From: Mycobacterium palustre
GTDB taxonomy: Bacteria; Actinomycetota; Actinomycetes; Mycobacteriales; Mycobacteriaceae
Length of the DNA stretch: 64,000 nucleotides
Reading direction: 5' to 3'
NCBI RefSeq assembly: GCF_002101785.1
Contig: NZ_LQPJ01000008.1
Location: 1 to 64,000 of the forward strand
Part shown: positions 16,984 through 27,305 of the stretch, in pieces
How positions within the stretch are numbered: the stretch's first letter is position 1
How the letters are laid out: the number at the start of each line of letters is the position of its first letter
The notes under the pieces: model-generated
Seen by the model: the letters and a program-made list of their open reading frames with translations, nothing else
What the model was told of the DNA's origin: nothing
Databases searched by the model: none
Made by a program: the position numbers and the translations under genes

Positions 16984-17287
16984 GGATTTATTCCTCCTCA
17001 GTGGCGTAGCTAAGTTGAGCGATCCCCGCCCAACGGCGACCGACCAACGGTCGGTCTTGTTCACAGGGCGCCGCTGGTCCTTGGTTGCTCAAGACCGTGT
17101 TCGCCGCCCCGCGTTGGCGCGTATTCCCGCTGCCGACGCCCACAAACATCGCGGGTCCGGTGGCGCGCATCACCCGCCGCGCAGATATTGCACCCCTCCG
17201 GGACCGCATTGTGCTGCGATGAGGCAGGATGTGAAATGCCGTTCCGGACGAGGTCGCCCGGGATGGCGCTTGCATGCGAGGAGTCTG
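16984..17287. promoter_or_regulatory. divergent control region of CsbD-like gene and pyrH, with an 8-bp perfect hairpin
   Basis: No gene is seen in these 304 bp. The main structure is GACCGACC (17038-17045), AAC, GGTCGGTC (17049-17056), a perfect 8-bp inverted repeat about 55 bp upstream of the CsbD-like start, suitable as an operator or an RNA hairpin. The pyrH start is preceded by GAGGAG at 17278-17283, only 4 bp from its ATG. Confidence 0.4.
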
Positions 17288-18112
17288 ATGACGGAGTCCA
17301 GCGAGGGCCGGGTCGCCGACGCGGCGGCGCCGCGGCCGGAGCCGACCACCCGCACCAACGGCGTATCGGCAACAGCCCGGGAAACTTCCGGCCGGTCGGG
17401 GAGCCGATCCAGGTATTCCAGGGTGCTGCTCAAGCTCGGCGGCGAGATGTTCGGCGGCGGCCAGGTCGGGCTGGATCCCGACGTGGTGGCCCAGGTCGCC
17501 CGCCAGATCGCCGAGGTGGTGCGCGACGGCGTTCAGGTCGCCGTGGTGATCGGCGGCGGCAACTTCTTCCGCGGCGCGCAGCTGCAGCAGCGCGGCATGG
17601 AGCGCACCCGCTCGGACTACATGGGCATGCTGGGCACCGTCATGAACAGCCTCGCGCTGCAGGACTTCTTGGAAAAGGAAGGCATCGTCACCCGGGTCCA
17701 GACGGCGATCACGATGGGCCAGGTCGCCGAGCCCTACCTGCCGCTGCGGGCCGTCCGCCACCTGGAGAAGGGCCGGGTGGTGATCTTCGGCGCCGGCATG
17801 GGCCTGCCGTACTTCTCCACCGACACCACGGCGGCCCAGCGCGCTCTCGAGATCGGCGCGGAGGTGGTTTTGATGGCCAAGGCGGTCGACGGCGTGTTCT
17901 CCGAGGATCCCCGGCTCAACCCCGAGGCCGAGCTGCTCACCGCCATCAGCCATCGCGAGGTGATCGACCGCGGCCTGCGAGTGGCCGATGCCACGGCGTT
18001 CAGCCTGTGCATGGACAATGGCATGCCGATCCTGGTGTTCAACCTGTTGACCAATGGGAATATCGCCCGCGCGGTGGCCGGTGAGAAAATCGGGACACTG
18101 GTCACCACCTGA
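17288..18112 (+). CDS. pyrH: uridylate kinase
   Basis: A 274-residue UMP kinase of the amino-acid-kinase fold, making UDP from UMP. It shows [33 protein letters not shown] and V-D-G-V-F-S-E-D-P. The first 40 residues are a Ser/Thr/Arg-rich extension typical of mycobacteria. ATG at 17288 was taken; the open frame runs further upstream only by chance. frr follows 60 bp later. Confidence 0.95.
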   Translation: MTESSEGRVADAAAPRPEPTTRTNGVSATARETSGRSGSRSRYSRVLLKLGGEMFGGGQVGLDPDVVAQVARQIAEVVRDGVQVAVVIGGGNFFRGAQLQQRGMERTRSDYMGMLGTVMNSLALQDFLEKEGIVTRVQTAITMGQVAEPYLPLRAVRHLEKGRVVIFGAGMGLPYFSTDTTAAQRALEIGAEVVLMAKAVDGVFSEDPRLNPEAELLTAISHREVIDRGLRVADATAFSLCMDNGMPILVFNLLTNGNIARAVAGEKIGTLVTT

Positions 18113-18172
18113 GGGGAAGACATGATCGCCGCCGGCGACGATGCAGTGAAGCGATGAGGAGGAGCGGCGCAA

Positions 18173-18730
18173 ATGATTGACGAGGCTCTCTTCGACGCCG
18201 AAGAGAAAATGGAGAAGGCCGTGGCGGTGGCCCGTGACGACTTGGCGACCATCCGAACCGGTCGCGCCAACCCGGGCATGTTCTCCCGGATCACGATCGA
18301 CTACTACGGCACCCACACCCCGATCACCCAGCTGGCCAGCATCAACGTCCCCGAGGCGCGGCTCGTCGTCATCAAGCCCTACGAAGCCGGCCAGCTGCAC
18401 GCCATCGAGACCGCGATCCGCAACTCCGACCTGGGCGTCAACCCGACCAACGACGGCACCCTGATCCGGGTGGCGGTGCCGCAACTGACCGAGGAGCGCC
18501 GGCGGGAGCTGGTCAAGCAGGCCAAGCACAAGGGGGAGGAAGCCCGGGTGTCGGTGCGCAACATCCGCCGCAAGGCGATGGAGGAGCTGCACCGGATCCG
18601 CAAGGACGGCGAGGCCGGCGAGGACGAGGTCGGCCGCGCCGAGAAGGATCTGGACAAGGCCACGCACCAGTACGTCACCCAGATCGATGAGCTGGTCAAA
18701 CACAAAGAAGGCGAGCTGCTGGAGGTCTAG
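18173..18730 (+). CDS. frr: ribosome recycling factor
   Basis: A 185-residue RRF, which with EF-G splits post-termination ribosomes. It shows K-M-E-K-A-V[17 protein letters not shown] and [12 protein letters not shown], the two long-helix signatures. ATG has GAGGAGG eight bases upstream. The stop TAG overlaps the cdsA GTG by one base. A 12-codon frame (18122-18157) with its own GGGGAAG lies in the pyrH-frr gap but is not annotated. Confidence 0.97.
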   Translation: MIDEALFDAEEKMEKAVAVARDDLATIRTGRANPGMFSRITIDYYGTHTPITQLASINVPEARLVVIKPYEAGQLHAIETAIRNSDLGVNPTNDGTLIRVAVPQLTEERRRELVKQAKHKGEEARVSVRNIRRKAMEELHRIRKDGEAGEDEVGRAEKDLDKATHQYVTQIDELVKHKEGELLEV

Positions 18731-19686
18731 TGGCCGCCCAGCAGCACATCCATCCAGGTCCCGTGGCAACCACCGGCGCAGGCACCCCGCCCGACGAGCC
18801 CGCGCGCGGCCCCAACGAGGCGGCCCGGGAGCCGGCCAAGAAGGCGTCGCGGGCCGGCCGCGACCTGCGCGCCGCGATCGCGGTGGGGGCGGGCATCGGC
18901 GGGGTGCTCGTCGTGACGCTGCTGTTCGCGCCCCGCTTCTGGGTCGCCCTCGTCGCCGCGGCCATCTTGGTGGCCAGCCACGAGGTGGTGCGGCGCCTCC
19001 GCGAGGCCGGGTACGTCATTCCGGTCATCCCATTGCTGGCCGGGGGGCAGCTGACCGTCTGGCTGACCTGGCCGTTCCACGCCGCCGGCGCGCTGGCCGG
19101 CTTCGGCGTCACCGTGGTGGTGTGCAACTTCTGGCGGCTGTTCATGCAGGACAACAGCAAACGGCCCGAGCCGTTCGCCGGTTCGTCCTCGGCGAACTAC
19201 CTGCGGGACGCGTCGGCCACCGCGTTCCTGGCCGCGTGGGTGCCGCTGTTCGCCTCCTTCGGCGCGTTGCTGGTGTACCCGCACGACGGCGCCGGCCGGG
19301 TGTTCTGCCTGATGCTCACCGTCGTCGCGTCCGACGTGGGCGGCTACGCGGTGGGCGTGCTGTTCGGCAAGCACCCGATGGTCCCGGCGATCAGCCCGAA
19401 AAAGTCCTGGGAGGGCTTCGCCGGGTCGCTGGTGTTGGGGATCACGGCCGCGATCCTGGCCGCGACGTTCCTGGCCGAGAAGCCGCCGTGGATCGGCGCC
19501 GTGCTGGGCGTCGTCCTGGTGCTGACCTGCACGCTGGGCGATCTGGTGGAGTCGCAGGTCAAACGCGACCTCGGGATCAAGGACATGGGCCGGCTGCTGC
19601 CCGGCCACGGCGGCCTGATGGACCGGCTCGACGGGGTGCTGCCGTCGGCGGTCGCCGCCTGGACGGTGCTGACGCTGCTTCCCTAG
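18730..19686 (+). CDS. cdsA: phosphatidate cytidylyltransferase
   Basis: A 318-residue membrane enzyme making CDP-diacylglycerol from phosphatidate and CTP. A hydrophilic head of about 40 residues precedes eight or so membrane helices, and the signature C-T-L-G-D-L-V-E-S-Q-V-K-R-D followed by G-I-K-D and G-G-L-M-D-R-L-D is complete. The GTG start shares one base with the frr stop. The product feeds phosphatidylinositol and cardiolipin synthesis. Confidence 0.95.
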   Translation: MAAQQHIHPGPVATTGAGTPPDEPARGPNEAAREPAKKASRAGRDLRAAIAVGAGIGGVLVVTLLFAPRFWVALVAAAILVASHEVVRRLREAGYVIPVIPLLAGGQLTVWLTWPFHAAGALAGFGVTVVVCNFWRLFMQDNSKRPEPFAGSSSANYLRDASATAFLAAWVPLFASFGALLVYPHDGAGRVFCLMLTVVASDVGGYAVGVLFGKHPMVPAISPKKSWEGFAGSLVLGITAAILAATFLAEKPPWIGAVLGVVLVLTCTLGDLVESQVKRDLGIKDMGRLLPGHGGLMDRLDGVLPSAVAAWTVLTLLP

Positions 19687-19728
19687 GTTTTCCGGGGCGT
19701 CCCGACGGGGCCGATACTGGACACCGTC

Positions 19729-20823
19729 ATGGCCCAACAATTGGTTTTCACCGAGCCCCGCCGCAGCCGGCCGCCGCGGCACCTGGCCGACCTCGACGAG
19801 GCGGGCCGCGCGTCGGCCGTCGCCGAGCTGGGCCTGCCGCCGTTTCGCGCCAAGCAGCTCGCGCACCAGTACTACGGCCGGCTGATCGCCGATCCCCGGG
19901 AGATGACCGACCTCCCGGCGTCGGTGCGATCGGTGATCGCCGAGGCGATGTTCCCGACCCTGCTCACCGCGGCCGCCGACGTCAGCTGCGACGCCGGCCA
20001 GACCCGAAAGACGTTGTGGCGGGCCCTCGATGGCGCGACCGTCGAGTCGGTGCTGATGCGCTACCCGCACCGCAACACGGTGTGCATCTCGTCGCAGGCC
20101 GGCTGCGGCATGGCCTGCCCGTTCTGTGCCACCGGCCAGGGCGGGCTGACCCGCAACCTGTCCACCGCCGAGATCCTCGAGCAGGTCCGGTCGGCCGCCG
20201 CGGCCCTGCGCGACGACTTCGGGGACCGGTTGTCCAACGTGGTGTTCATGGGCATGGGGGAGCCGCTGGCCAACTACGCGCGGGTGGTGGCCGCGGTGCG
20301 GCGCATCACCGAACCGCCGCCGCGGGGCTTCGGCATCTCTGCCCGGTCGGTGACGGTGTCGACGGTCGGTCTGGTCCCGGCGATCCGCAAACTCGCCGAC
20401 GAGGGACTGGGGGTGACGCTGGCGCTGTCGTTGCACGCCCCCGACGACGAGCTGCGCGACACGCTGGTCCCGGTCAACACCCGGTGGAAGGTCGCCGAGG
20501 CGCTCGACGCGGCCCGGCACTACGCCGACGCGACCGGCCGCCGGGTCTCGGTCGAATACGCGCTGATCCGCGACGTCAACGACCAGCCCTGGCGGGCCGA
20601 CCTGCTGGGCAAGCGGCTGCACCGGGCGCTCGGGCAGCTGGTGCACGTGAACCTGATCCCGCTCAACCCCACGCCGGGTAGCGACTGGGACGCCAGCCCG
20701 AAGGCCGTGGAGCGGGAGTTCGTGCGGCGGGTCCGCGCTCAGGGCGTGTCTTGCACGGTGCGCGACACGCGGGGCCGGGAGATCAGCGCCGCCTGTGGAC
20801 AGCTGGCCGCCGGAAGCGGGTAG
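19729..20823 (+). CDS. rlmN: 23S rRNA (adenine-C2)-methyltransferase RlmN
   Basis: A 364-residue radical-SAM enzyme that methylates A2503 of 23S rRNA and tRNA A37. The 4Fe-4S motif is C-G-M-A-C-P-F-C, preceded by S-S-Q-A-G, and the methyl-carrier cysteine near the C-terminus is in [18 protein letters not shown] is the SAM-binding block. The ATG at 19729 lies 42 bp after cdsA. Confidence 0.95.
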   Translation: MAQQLVFTEPRRSRPPRHLADLDEAGRASAVAELGLPPFRAKQLAHQYYGRLIADPREMTDLPASVRSVIAEAMFPTLLTAAADVSCDAGQTRKTLWRALDGATVESVLMRYPHRNTVCISSQAGCGMACPFCATGQGGLTRNLSTAEILEQVRSAAAALRDDFGDRLSNVVFMGMGEPLANYARVVAAVRRITEPPPRGFGISARSVTVSTVGLVPAIRKLADEGLGVTLALSLHAPDDELRDTLVPVNTRWKVAEALDAARHYADATGRRVSVEYALIRDVNDQPWRADLLGKRLHRALGQLVHVNLIPLNPTPGSDWDASPKAVEREFVRRVRAQGVSCTVRDTRGREISAACGQLAAGSG

Positions 20824-20829
20824 TAGCTG

Positions 20830-20891
20830 CGCCGAGCGTGCAACTGTTGCGAGTTTTTCGCGAGTTTTTCGCACTGGCTGCACGTTCGGCG
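20830..20891. repeat. intergenic inverted repeat with a tandem 11-bp core
   Basis: CGCCGAGCGTGCA (20830-20842) is mirrored by TGCACGTTCGGCG (20879-20891) with one mismatch. Between the arms, GCGAGTTTTTC occurs twice in tandem (20849-20859, 20860-20870). It lies 6 bp after the rlmN stop and could act as a terminator or be a member of a dispersed mycobacterial repeat. Confidence 0.55.
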
Positions 20892-20970
20892 AGTCATCGC
20901 CTGAACCGAGATGAACCGCGGAGCCGGCTCGAACGTCGTTATGGCATAACACCAGCAAACGAGGTGAGCC

Positions 20971-21480
20971 ATGATTGTCCGCTTGTTGTCTCCGTTCAAG
21001 TTGTTTGCCGCCGCGGTGTTCGCGGCGGTCCTGATCTTCGGGCTGGCCGAGCCGCCCCGGGCCGCGGCCGCCGACGAGCGCCTGCAATTCACCGGGACCA
21101 CGCTCAGCGGCGCGCCGTTCAGCGGCGCCAGCCTGCAGGGGAAGCCGGCGGTCCTGTGGTTCTGGACGCCGTGGTGCCCGTTCTGCAACGCCGAAGCCCC
21201 CGGCGTCAGCCAGGTGGCGGCCGCCAACCCGCGCGTCACGTTCGTCGGCGTCGCGGCGCACTCCGACGTCGGGGCGATGCAGGGCTTCGTCTCCAAATAC
21301 GGCCTGAACTTCACCACCCTCAACGACGCCGACGGCTCGATCTGGGCCCGCTACAACGTGCCCTGGCAGCCGGCGTGGGTGTTCTACCGGCCGGACGGCA
21401 GCTCGACGTTCGTCAACAACCCGACCTCGGCGATGTCGGCCCAGGAGCTGTCCGGCCGGGTCGCCGCGCTGACGTCCTGA
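20971..21480 (+). CDS. mpt53: secreted thioredoxin-like protein MPT53 (DsbE-like)
   Basis: A 169-residue exported disulfide oxidoreductase. A signal peptide (residues 1-32, ending A-A-A-A) precedes a thioredoxin fold with the active site W-C-P-F-C in W-F-W-T-P-W-C-P-F-C. Later come F-V-G-V-A-A-H and W-Q-P-A-W-V-F, with the cis-Pro. The homologue oxidises secreted protein thiols. The next gene, starting 1 bp after its stop, is a CcdA-like membrane partner, a natural redox pair. Confidence 0.92.
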   Translation: MIVRLLSPFKLFAAAVFAAVLIFGLAEPPRAAAADERLQFTGTTLSGAPFSGASLQGKPAVLWFWTPWCPFCNAEAPGVSQVAAANPRVTFVGVAAHSDVGAMQGFVSKYGLNFTTLNDADGSIWARYNVPWQPAWVFYRPDGSSTFVNNPTSAMSAQELSGRVAALTS

Positions 21481-21481
21481 C

Positions 21482-22348
21482 GTGGACGGCGCTCTCATCG
21501 GCCTGGCGTTCGCCGCCGGACTGGTCGCGGCCCTCAACCCCTGTGGCTTTGCCATGCTGCCGGGATACCTGCTCCTCGTCGTGCGCGGCCAGCAAGCCGG
21601 CGGGCGGGCCGGGCCCGCCGCGCTGCGCCGGGCGCTGGCGGCCACCCTCGGGATGGCGCTCGGCTTTGTGACCGTGTTCGGGTTGTTCGGCGCGCTGACC
21701 ATATCGGCGGCCGCGACGGTGCAGCGCTACCTGCCGTACGGCACCGCGGCGATCGGCGCCGTCCTGGTGGGGCTCGGGCTTTGGCTGCTGGCGGGGCGGG
21801 AGCTGACGGCGCTGACGCCGCGGCGGCCGGGCGCCCGGTGGGCGCCGGACGCGAGGCTGGTTTCGATGTACTCCTACGGCGTCGGCTACGCCGTCGCCTC
21901 CCTGTCCTGCACCGTGGGGCCGTTTCTGGCCGTCACCGCCGCCGGCCTGCGGGCCGGGTCGGTCCTGACGGCGGCGACGATCTACCTCGCCTACGTCGCG
22001 GGCCTGAGCCTGGTGGTCGGGGTGCTGGCCGTCGCCGCCGCGGATCTGGCCGGGGCCGCGTCCGCCCTCGCCGACCGGTTCCGCCGGGCGCTGCCGTTCG
22101 TCAACCGGATCGGGGGCGCCCTGCTGGTGCCCGTCGGGCTGTACGTCGCCTATTACGGGGTCTACGAGCTGCGCCTTTTCGGCGGCCGGGCGAACCCCCA
22201 CGACGCCGTCATCGCGGCGGCCGGCCGCCTGCAGGGCGCCCTGGCCGGGTGGGTGCACCAGCACGGCGCTTGGCCCTGGGCGCTCGCCCTGGGGCTGGTG
22301 GCGGCCGGCGCGTTCGCGGGCGGCCGGTATCGCCGCGCCCGGCGTTAG
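21482..22348 (+). CDS. CcdA/DsbD-like membrane thiol-redox protein
   Basis: A 288-residue polytopic membrane protein of the cytochrome-c biogenesis CcdA family. Membrane cysteines characteristic of the family are visible in A-A-L-N-P-C-G-F-A-M-L-P and S-L-S-C-T-V-G-P-F, and about seven helices can be drawn. It passes electrons across the membrane to extracytoplasmic thioredoxin-like proteins, here presumably MPT53, whose gene ends one base before the GTG start. It matches Rv2877c. It is convergent with the small membrane protein downstream. Confidence 0.9.
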   Translation: MDGALIGLAFAAGLVAALNPCGFAMLPGYLLLVVRGQQAGGRAGPAALRRALAATLGMALGFVTVFGLFGALTISAAATVQRYLPYGTAAIGAVLVGLGLWLLAGRELTALTPRRPGARWAPDARLVSMYSYGVGYAVASLSCTVGPFLAVTAAGLRAGSVLTAATIYLAYVAGLSLVVGVLAVAAADLAGAASALADRFRRALPFVNRIGGALLVPVGLYVAYYGVYELRLFGGRANPHDAVIAAAGRLQGALAGWVHQHGAWPWALALGLVAAGAFAGGRYRRARR

Positions 22349-22394
22349 CGCGTCGGCGCGGCAGCCGTCGGACGGCCGCGCGAGAGCGTGCCCG

Positions 22395-22649
22395 CTACCT
22401 GATCCAGCCGCGCCGGCGGCCCCACCAGTCGCGGCCGAGGACGAACACCGTCAGGGCGGCAAAAGCGATCAGGAACCAGTCCTCGATGTGGCCGACGTGG
22501 TTGCCGCGCAGCATGGCCAGCAGGAATATGACGATGACCGCCCCGGTGATGCGCCAGGTGCGGACGTTGATCTTGCTCCACCCCCACGCTGCCGACGGCA
22601 CCTCGGCGACGTCGACGCCGTTGTAGTGCTCCACCTCGGTACTGGCCAC
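22395..22649 (-). CDS. small conserved mycobacterial membrane protein (Rv2876-like)
   Basis: An 84-residue protein starting at GTG 22649 with GGAAGGG nine bases upstream. After a soluble head ([11 protein letters not shown]) come two hydrophobic segments, about 34-48 ([14 protein letters not shown]) and 58-72 ([14 protein letters not shown]), then a basic tail [11 protein letters not shown]. The longer open frame upstream is a shadow of dxr. Function unknown; it is divergent from dxr. Confidence 0.8.
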   Translation of the reverse strand: MASTEVEHYNGVDVAEVPSAAWGWSKINVRTWRITGAVIVIFLLAMLRGNHVGHIEDWFLIAFAALTVFVLGRDWWGRRRGWIR

Positions 22650-22745
22650 GGCGAATCCCTTCCGGATCGGATCGGCTGGTATGGGTGATTCTGGCACACC
22701 CGCCGCGGGACCCCTCGGCACCGCCGAGCGGGGCACAATGGGTGG

Positions 22746-23921
22746 GTGAGCAACCCGACCGCCGAGCGCCGCCTGCGCGTGCTGGTGCTGGGCAGTACCG
22801 GGTCCATCGGCACCCAGGCGCTGCAGGTCATCGCCGCCAACCCGGACCGCTTCGAGGTTGTCGGGCTGGCCGCCGGCGGCGCCAACGTGGACGAGCTGGC
22901 GCGCCAGCGCGCCGAGACCGGCGTCACCAACATCGCGGTCGCCGACGAGGGCGCCGCGCAGCGCGCCGGCGGGGTCACCTTCAGCGGGCCGGACGCCGCC
23001 GCCCGGCTGGTCGAGGAGACCGAGGCCGACGTCGTGCTCAACGCGCTGGTCGGGGCGCTGGGCCTGCGGCCGACGCTGGCCGCGCTCAACTCCGGGGCCC
23101 GGCTGGCACTGGCCAACAAGGAATCGCTGGTGGCCGGCGGCCCGCTGGTGTTGCGGGCGGCGCGGCCGGGCCAGATAGTGCCCGTCGACTCCGAGCACTC
23201 CGCCCTGGCGCAGTGCCTGCGCGGCGGCACCCCCGACGAGGTGGCCAAGCTGGTGTTGACCGCCTCGGGCGGCCCGTTCCGCGGCTGGTCGGCGGCCGAC
23301 CTGGAAGACGTCACCCCCGAGCAGGCCGGCGCGCATCCCACGTGGTCGATGGGCCCGATGAACACGCTGAACTCGGCGTCGCTGGTCAACAAGGGGCTGG
23401 AGCTCATCGAGACGCACCTGTTGTTCGGCATCGCGTACGACCGCATCGAGGTCGTCGTGCACCCCCAGTCGATCGTTCATTCGATGGTCACCTTCGTCGA
23501 CGGCTCGACGATCGCCCAGGCCAGCCCCCCGGACATGAAGCTGCCCATCGCGCTGGCGCTGGGCTGGCCCCGCCGAGTCCCGGGCGCGGCCGCCAGCTGC
23601 GACTTCCGCACCGCCGCGACCTGGGAGTTCGAGCCGCTGGACACCGGCGTCTTCCCCGCCGTCGAGCTGGCCCGGCACGCCGGCGAGACCGGCGGCTGCA
23701 TGACCGCGGTCTACAACGCCGCCAACGAGGAAGCCGCCGAGGCGTTCCTGGCCGGGCGGATCGGCTTCCCCGCGATCGTGCGCACCATCGCCGAGGTCCT
23801 GCGCGCTGCCGACCAATGGGCCGTCGAACCCGCTACCGTGGATGACGTACTCGAGGCGCAGCGCTGGGCCCGTGCGCAAGCGCGACGCGAGGTTTCCGAA
23901 ATGGTTTTAGAAAGGTCCTAG
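22746..23921 (+). CDS. dxr: 1-deoxy-D-xylulose 5-phosphate reductoisomerase
   Basis: A 391-residue NADPH enzyme making 2-C-methyl-D-erythritol 4-phosphate, the second step of the MEP isoprenoid pathway. The NADPH site is [11 protein letters not shown] near residue 15, metal and substrate residues lie in P-V-D-S-E-H-S-A and S-G-G-P-F-R, and N-K-G-L-E-L-I-E is conserved. The start is GTG at 22746. rip1 begins 6 bp after the stop and ispG follows, clustering two MEP enzymes. Confidence 0.97.
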   Translation: MSNPTAERRLRVLVLGSTGSIGTQALQVIAANPDRFEVVGLAAGGANVDELARQRAETGVTNIAVADEGAAQRAGGVTFSGPDAAARLVEETEADVVLNALVGALGLRPTLAALNSGARLALANKESLVAGGPLVLRAARPGQIVPVDSEHSALAQCLRGGTPDEVAKLVLTASGGPFRGWSAADLEDVTPEQAGAHPTWSMGPMNTLNSASLVNKGLELIETHLLFGIAYDRIEVVVHPQSIVHSMVTFVDGSTIAQASPPDMKLPIALALGWPRRVPGAAASCDFRTAATWEFEPLDTGVFPAVELARHAGETGGCMTAVYNAANEEAAEAFLAGRIGFPAIVRTIAEVLRAADQWAVEPATVDDVLEAQRWARAQARREVSEMVLERS

Positions 23922-23927
23922 CGACGA

Positions 23928-25142
23928 ATGATGTTCGCAATCGGCATTGTGCTGTTCGCGCTCGCCATCCTGATCTCGGTGGCGCTGCACGAATGCGGCC
24001 ACATGTGGGTGGCCCGCGCGACCGGCATGAAGGTGCGCCGCTACTTCGTCGGCTTCGGCCCGACGCTGTGGTCGACCCGGCGGGGTGAGACGCAATACGG
24101 CGTCAAGGCGGTGCCGCTGGGTGGCTTCTGCGACATCGCCGGCATGACCCCCGTCGAGGACCTGGCGCCCGACGAGGCCGAGCGGGCCATGTACAAGCAG
24201 GCGACCTGGAAGCGGGTGGCGACGCTGTTCGCCGGCCCCGGCATGAACTTCGTCATCTGCCTGGTGCTGATCTACGGCATCGCGCTCGTCTGGGGCCTGC
24301 CCAACCTGCACCCCCCCACCAAGGCAATCGTCGGCGAAACCGCTTGCGTGGCACCGGAAGTCGCTCCGGGCAAGGTCGGCGACTGCACCGGTCCCGGCCC
24401 GGCGGCGCTGGCCGGGATCCGCCCCGGCGACGTCGTCGTCAAGGTCGGCGACACCCCGGTGTCCACGTTCGACGACATGGCCGCGGCCGTGCGCAAGCTG
24501 CGCGGCATGGTGCCGGTGGTCGTCGACCGCGACGGCACCACCGTCACCACCTACGTCGACGTCACGCCCACCCAGCGCTACCTGACCAAGGGGCAGAACG
24601 GCAAGCCCGAGGCCGCCACCGTCGGGGCGATCGGCGTCGGCGCCGTCAAGGTCGCGCCCGCCCACTACAACGTCCTCTCGGCGATACCGGCCACCGTCGC
24701 CTTCGCCGGCGACCTGACCGTCGAGGTGGGCAAGGCGCTGGTCACCATCCCGACCAAGGTCGGGGCGCTGGTGCACGCCATCGGGGGCGGCCAGCGCGAC
24801 CCGCAGACGCCGATGAGCGTGGTCGGGGCCAGCATCATCGGCGGCGACACCGTCGACCACGGGCTGTGGGTGGCGTTCTGGTTCTTTTTGGCCCAGCTGA
24901 ACCTCATCCTGGGCGCGATCAACCTGGTGCCGCTGCTGCCCTTCGACGGCGGCCACATCGCCATCGCGGTGTTCGAGAAGATCCGCAACCTGATCCGGTC
25001 GGCCCGCGGCATGGTCGCCGCCGCGCCCGTGAACTACCTCAAGCTGATGCCCGCGACGTACGTAGTGTTGGTGTTCGTCGCCGGTTACATGCTGCTGACC
25101 GTGACCGCGGATCTGGTCAACCCGATCAGGCTGTTCCAATGA
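23928..25142 (+). CDS. rip1: Rip1/RseP-type site-2 zinc metalloprotease
   Basis: A 404-residue intramembrane protease. H-E-C-G-H in the first helix is the zinc motif, a PDZ domain occupies about residues 130-215 ([15 protein letters not shown]), and the third zinc ligand is in L-L-P-F-D-G-G-H. Homologues cut anti-sigma factors and regulate cell-envelope lipids in M. tuberculosis. Start is the first of two adjacent ATGs at 23928 and 23931. The stop overlaps ispG (ATGA). Confidence 0.93.
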   Translation: MMFAIGIVLFALAILISVALHECGHMWVARATGMKVRRYFVGFGPTLWSTRRGETQYGVKAVPLGGFCDIAGMTPVEDLAPDEAERAMYKQATWKRVATLFAGPGMNFVICLVLIYGIALVWGLPNLHPPTKAIVGETACVAPEVAPGKVGDCTGPGPAALAGIRPGDVVVKVGDTPVSTFDDMAAAVRKLRGMVPVVVDRDGTTVTTYVDVTPTQRYLTKGQNGKPEAATVGAIGVGAVKVAPAHYNVLSAIPATVAFAGDLTVEVGKALVTIPTKVGALVHAIGGGQRDPQTPMSVVGASIIGGDTVDHGLWVAFWFFLAQLNLILGAINLVPLLPFDGGHIAIAVFEKIRNLIRSARGMVAAAPVNYLKLMPATYVVLVFVAGYMLLTVTADLVNPIRLFQ

Positions 25143-26311
25143 GCGCCGGGTCCGTCGGCCTCGGCATGCCCACCGCCCCGGCGCCCACGCTGGCGCCGCG
25201 GCGCAAGACCCGGCAGCTCACGGTCGGCGGCGTCGGGGTCGGCAGCGACCACCCGATTTCGGTGCAGTCGATGTGCACCACCAAGACCCACGACGTCAAC
25301 GCGACGCTGCAGCAGATCGCCGAGCTGACCGCCGCCGGTTGCGACATCGTCCGGGTGGCCTGCCCACGCCAGGAGGACGCCGACGCGCTGGCCGAGATCG
25401 CCCGGCACAGCCAGATCCCGGTGATCGCCGACATTCACTTCCAGCCCAGGTACATCTTCGCCGCCATCGACGCCGGCTGCGCCGCCGTGCGGGTAAACCC
25501 GGGCAACATCAAGGAATTCGACGGCCGGGTGGGCGAGGTGGCCAAGGCCGCCGCCGCGGCCGGCATCCCGATCCGCATCGGCGTCAACGCCGGCTCGCTG
25601 GACAAGCGGTTTTTGCAGAAGTACGGCAAGGCGACCCCCGAGGCGCTGGTCGAGTCGGCGCTGTGGGAGGCCTCGCTGTTCGCCGAGCACGGCTTTTCCG
25701 ACATCAAGATCAGCGTCAAGCACAACGACCCGGTCGTCATGGTCGCCGCCTACGAGCAGCTGGCCGCGGCGTGCGACTATCCGCTGCACCTGGGCGTCAC
25801 CGAGGCCGGCCCGGCGTTTCAGGGCACCATCAAGTCCGCGGTGGCCTTCGGCGCGCTGCTGTCCCGCGGCATCGGCGACACCATCCGGGTGTCGCTGTCG
25901 GCGCCGCCGGTCGAGGAGGTCAAGGTCGGCATCCAGATCCTGGAGTCGCTGAACCTGCGGCCGCGCTCCCTCGAGATCGTGTCCTGCCCGTCGTGCGGTC
26001 GCGCGCAGGTCGACGTCTACACCCTGGCCAACGAGGTCACCGCCGGCCTGGACGGCCTCGACGTGCCGCTGCGGGTCGCCGTGATGGGCTGCGTCGTCAA
26101 CGGTCCGGGCGAGGCCCGCGAGGCCGACCTCGGCGTCGCGTCGGGAAATGGCAAGGGCCAGATCTTCGTTCGCGGCGAGGTCATCAAAACCGTGCCCGAG
26201 GCGCAGATCGTCGAGACGCTGATCGAGGAGGCCATGCGGCTCGCCTCGCAGATGGGCGACGGGGGTCCCGGAAAAGAAACGAGCGGTTCGCCGGTTGTGA
26301 CCGTAAGCTGA
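25139..26311 (+). CDS. ispG: 4-hydroxy-3-methylbut-2-enyl diphosphate synthase
   Basis: A 390-residue 4Fe-4S enzyme converting MEcPP to HMBPP in the MEP pathway. It has T-R-Q-L-x-V-G-G-V near residue 25, [13 protein letters not shown], and the cluster cysteines in S-C-P-S-C-G-R and [14 protein letters not shown] at 25139 shares four bases with the protease stop; the frame upstream is a shadow. The short C-terminal tail is Gly/Ser-rich. Confidence 0.96.
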   Translation: MSAGSVGLGMPTAPAPTLAPRRKTRQLTVGGVGVGSDHPISVQSMCTTKTHDVNATLQQIAELTAAGCDIVRVACPRQEDADALAEIARHSQIPVIADIHFQPRYIFAAIDAGCAAVRVNPGNIKEFDGRVGEVAKAAAAAGIPIRIGVNAGSLDKRFLQKYGKATPEALVESALWEASLFAEHGFSDIKISVKHNDPVVMVAAYEQLAAACDYPLHLGVTEAGPAFQGTIKSAVAFGALLSRGIGDTIRVSLSAPPVEEVKVGIQILESLNLRPRSLEIVSCPSCGRAQVDVYTLANEVTAGLDGLDVPLRVAVMGCVVNGPGEAREADLGVASGNGKGQIFVRGEVIKTVPEAQIVETLIEEAMRLASQMGDGGPGKETSGSPVVTVS

Positions 26312-26349
26312 TTCTGATCCCTTAGTTCGCACCACAGAGAGTTCGCCAC

Positions 26350-27204
26350 ATGTCGGCTCCGCCCCTCTTTCGCCTTGTCGGCGAGCGGCGGGTGTCCGTG
26401 GTGCGCGACGCCGCCGCGGTCTGGCGGGTGTTCGACGACGACCCGGTCGGTTCCTGCATGGTCGCGGCCCGCGTCGCCGACCACGGCATCGAACCCAATG
26501 CCATCGGCGGGGAGCTGTGGACGCGCCGCGGCCCGGAGGAGTCGCTGTGCTTCGCCGGCGCCAACCTGATCCCGCTGCGCGGCGGCCCGGCCGACCTGAT
26601 CGCCTTCGCCGACGAGGCGATGAGCGGGACGCGGCGCTGTTCGTCGCTGGTGGGCCGGGCGAACCTGGTGATGCCGATGTGGGAGCGGCTCGAGTCGGCG
26701 TGGGGCCCGGCGCGCGACGTGCGCGACAACCAGCCGCTGATGGCGCTCACCAGCCACCCGAACTGCGACATCGACCCCGGCGTGCGCCAGGTCCGGCCGG
26801 ACGAGCTGGACGCCTACCTGGTGGCCGCCGTCGACATGTTCATCGGCGAGGTGGGCGTCGATCCGCGGCTCGGGGACGGCGGCCGCGGTTACCGCCGCCG
26901 GGTGGCCAGCCTGATCGCCGCCGGGCGGGCGTGGGCCCGCTTCGAGCACGGCCAGGTCGTCTTCAAGGCCGAGGTGGGGTCGCAGTCTCCCGGCGTCGGC
27001 CAGATCCAGGGGGTGTGGGTGCACCCGGAGCGGCGCGGCCTCGGGCTGGGCACCGCCGGCACCGCGACGGTGGCCGCCGTGATCGTGGGCGCCGGCCGGA
27101 TCGCCAGCCTCTACGTCAACGACTTCAACACGGTCGCGCGCGCGGCCTACACCCGGGTCGGCTTCAAGGAGGTCGGCACCTTCGCCACGGTGCTGCTCGA
27201 CTGA
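26350..27204 (+). CDS. DUF4081/GNAT acetyltransferase-like protein (Rv2867c-like)
   Basis: A 284-residue protein. The first 120 residues resemble the DUF4081 domain, including W-R-V-F-D-D-D-P-V and S-S-L-V-G-R; the second half is a GNAT fold with the acetyl-CoA loop G-V-W-V-H-P-E-R-R-G-L-G-L-G-T and Y-V-N-D-F-N-T-V-A-R. The start ATG lies 38 bp after ispG. The acceptor substrate is unknown. Confidence 0.87.
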   Translation: MSAPPLFRLVGERRVSVVRDAAAVWRVFDDDPVGSCMVAARVADHGIEPNAIGGELWTRRGPEESLCFAGANLIPLRGGPADLIAFADEAMSGTRRCSSLVGRANLVMPMWERLESAWGPARDVRDNQPLMALTSHPNCDIDPGVRQVRPDELDAYLVAAVDMFIGEVGVDPRLGDGGRGYRRRVASLIAAGRAWARFEHGQVVFKAEVGSQSPGVGQIQGVWVHPERRGLGLGTAGTATVAAVIVGAGRIASLYVNDFNTVARAAYTRVGFKEVGTFATVLLD

Positions 27205-27305
27205 CGCGGCCTTTCGCCCGCGGTGCGTTACGCACGCCGACGTCACGGTTTCGTCTCGGTGTGTCGGCGGCCCCGCAACAGTGAACATTCATAACATCTG
27301 TACCG

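Noticed and set aside
18122-18157. 12-codon frame with a GGGGAAG ribosome site between pyrH and frr
   Set aside because: Too short and without a recognisable leader function; kept only as a remark because the ribosome site is good.
18727-21702. Very long (991-codon) minus-strand frame across cdsA, rlmN and mpt53
   Set aside because: Composition is Arg/Gly/His-rich and it covers three certain genes on the other strand.
27220-27236. GTGCG-TTA-CGCAC mini-palindrome before the penicillin-binding lipoprotein
   Set aside because: Five-base arms are too short to separate from chance in GC-rich DNA.
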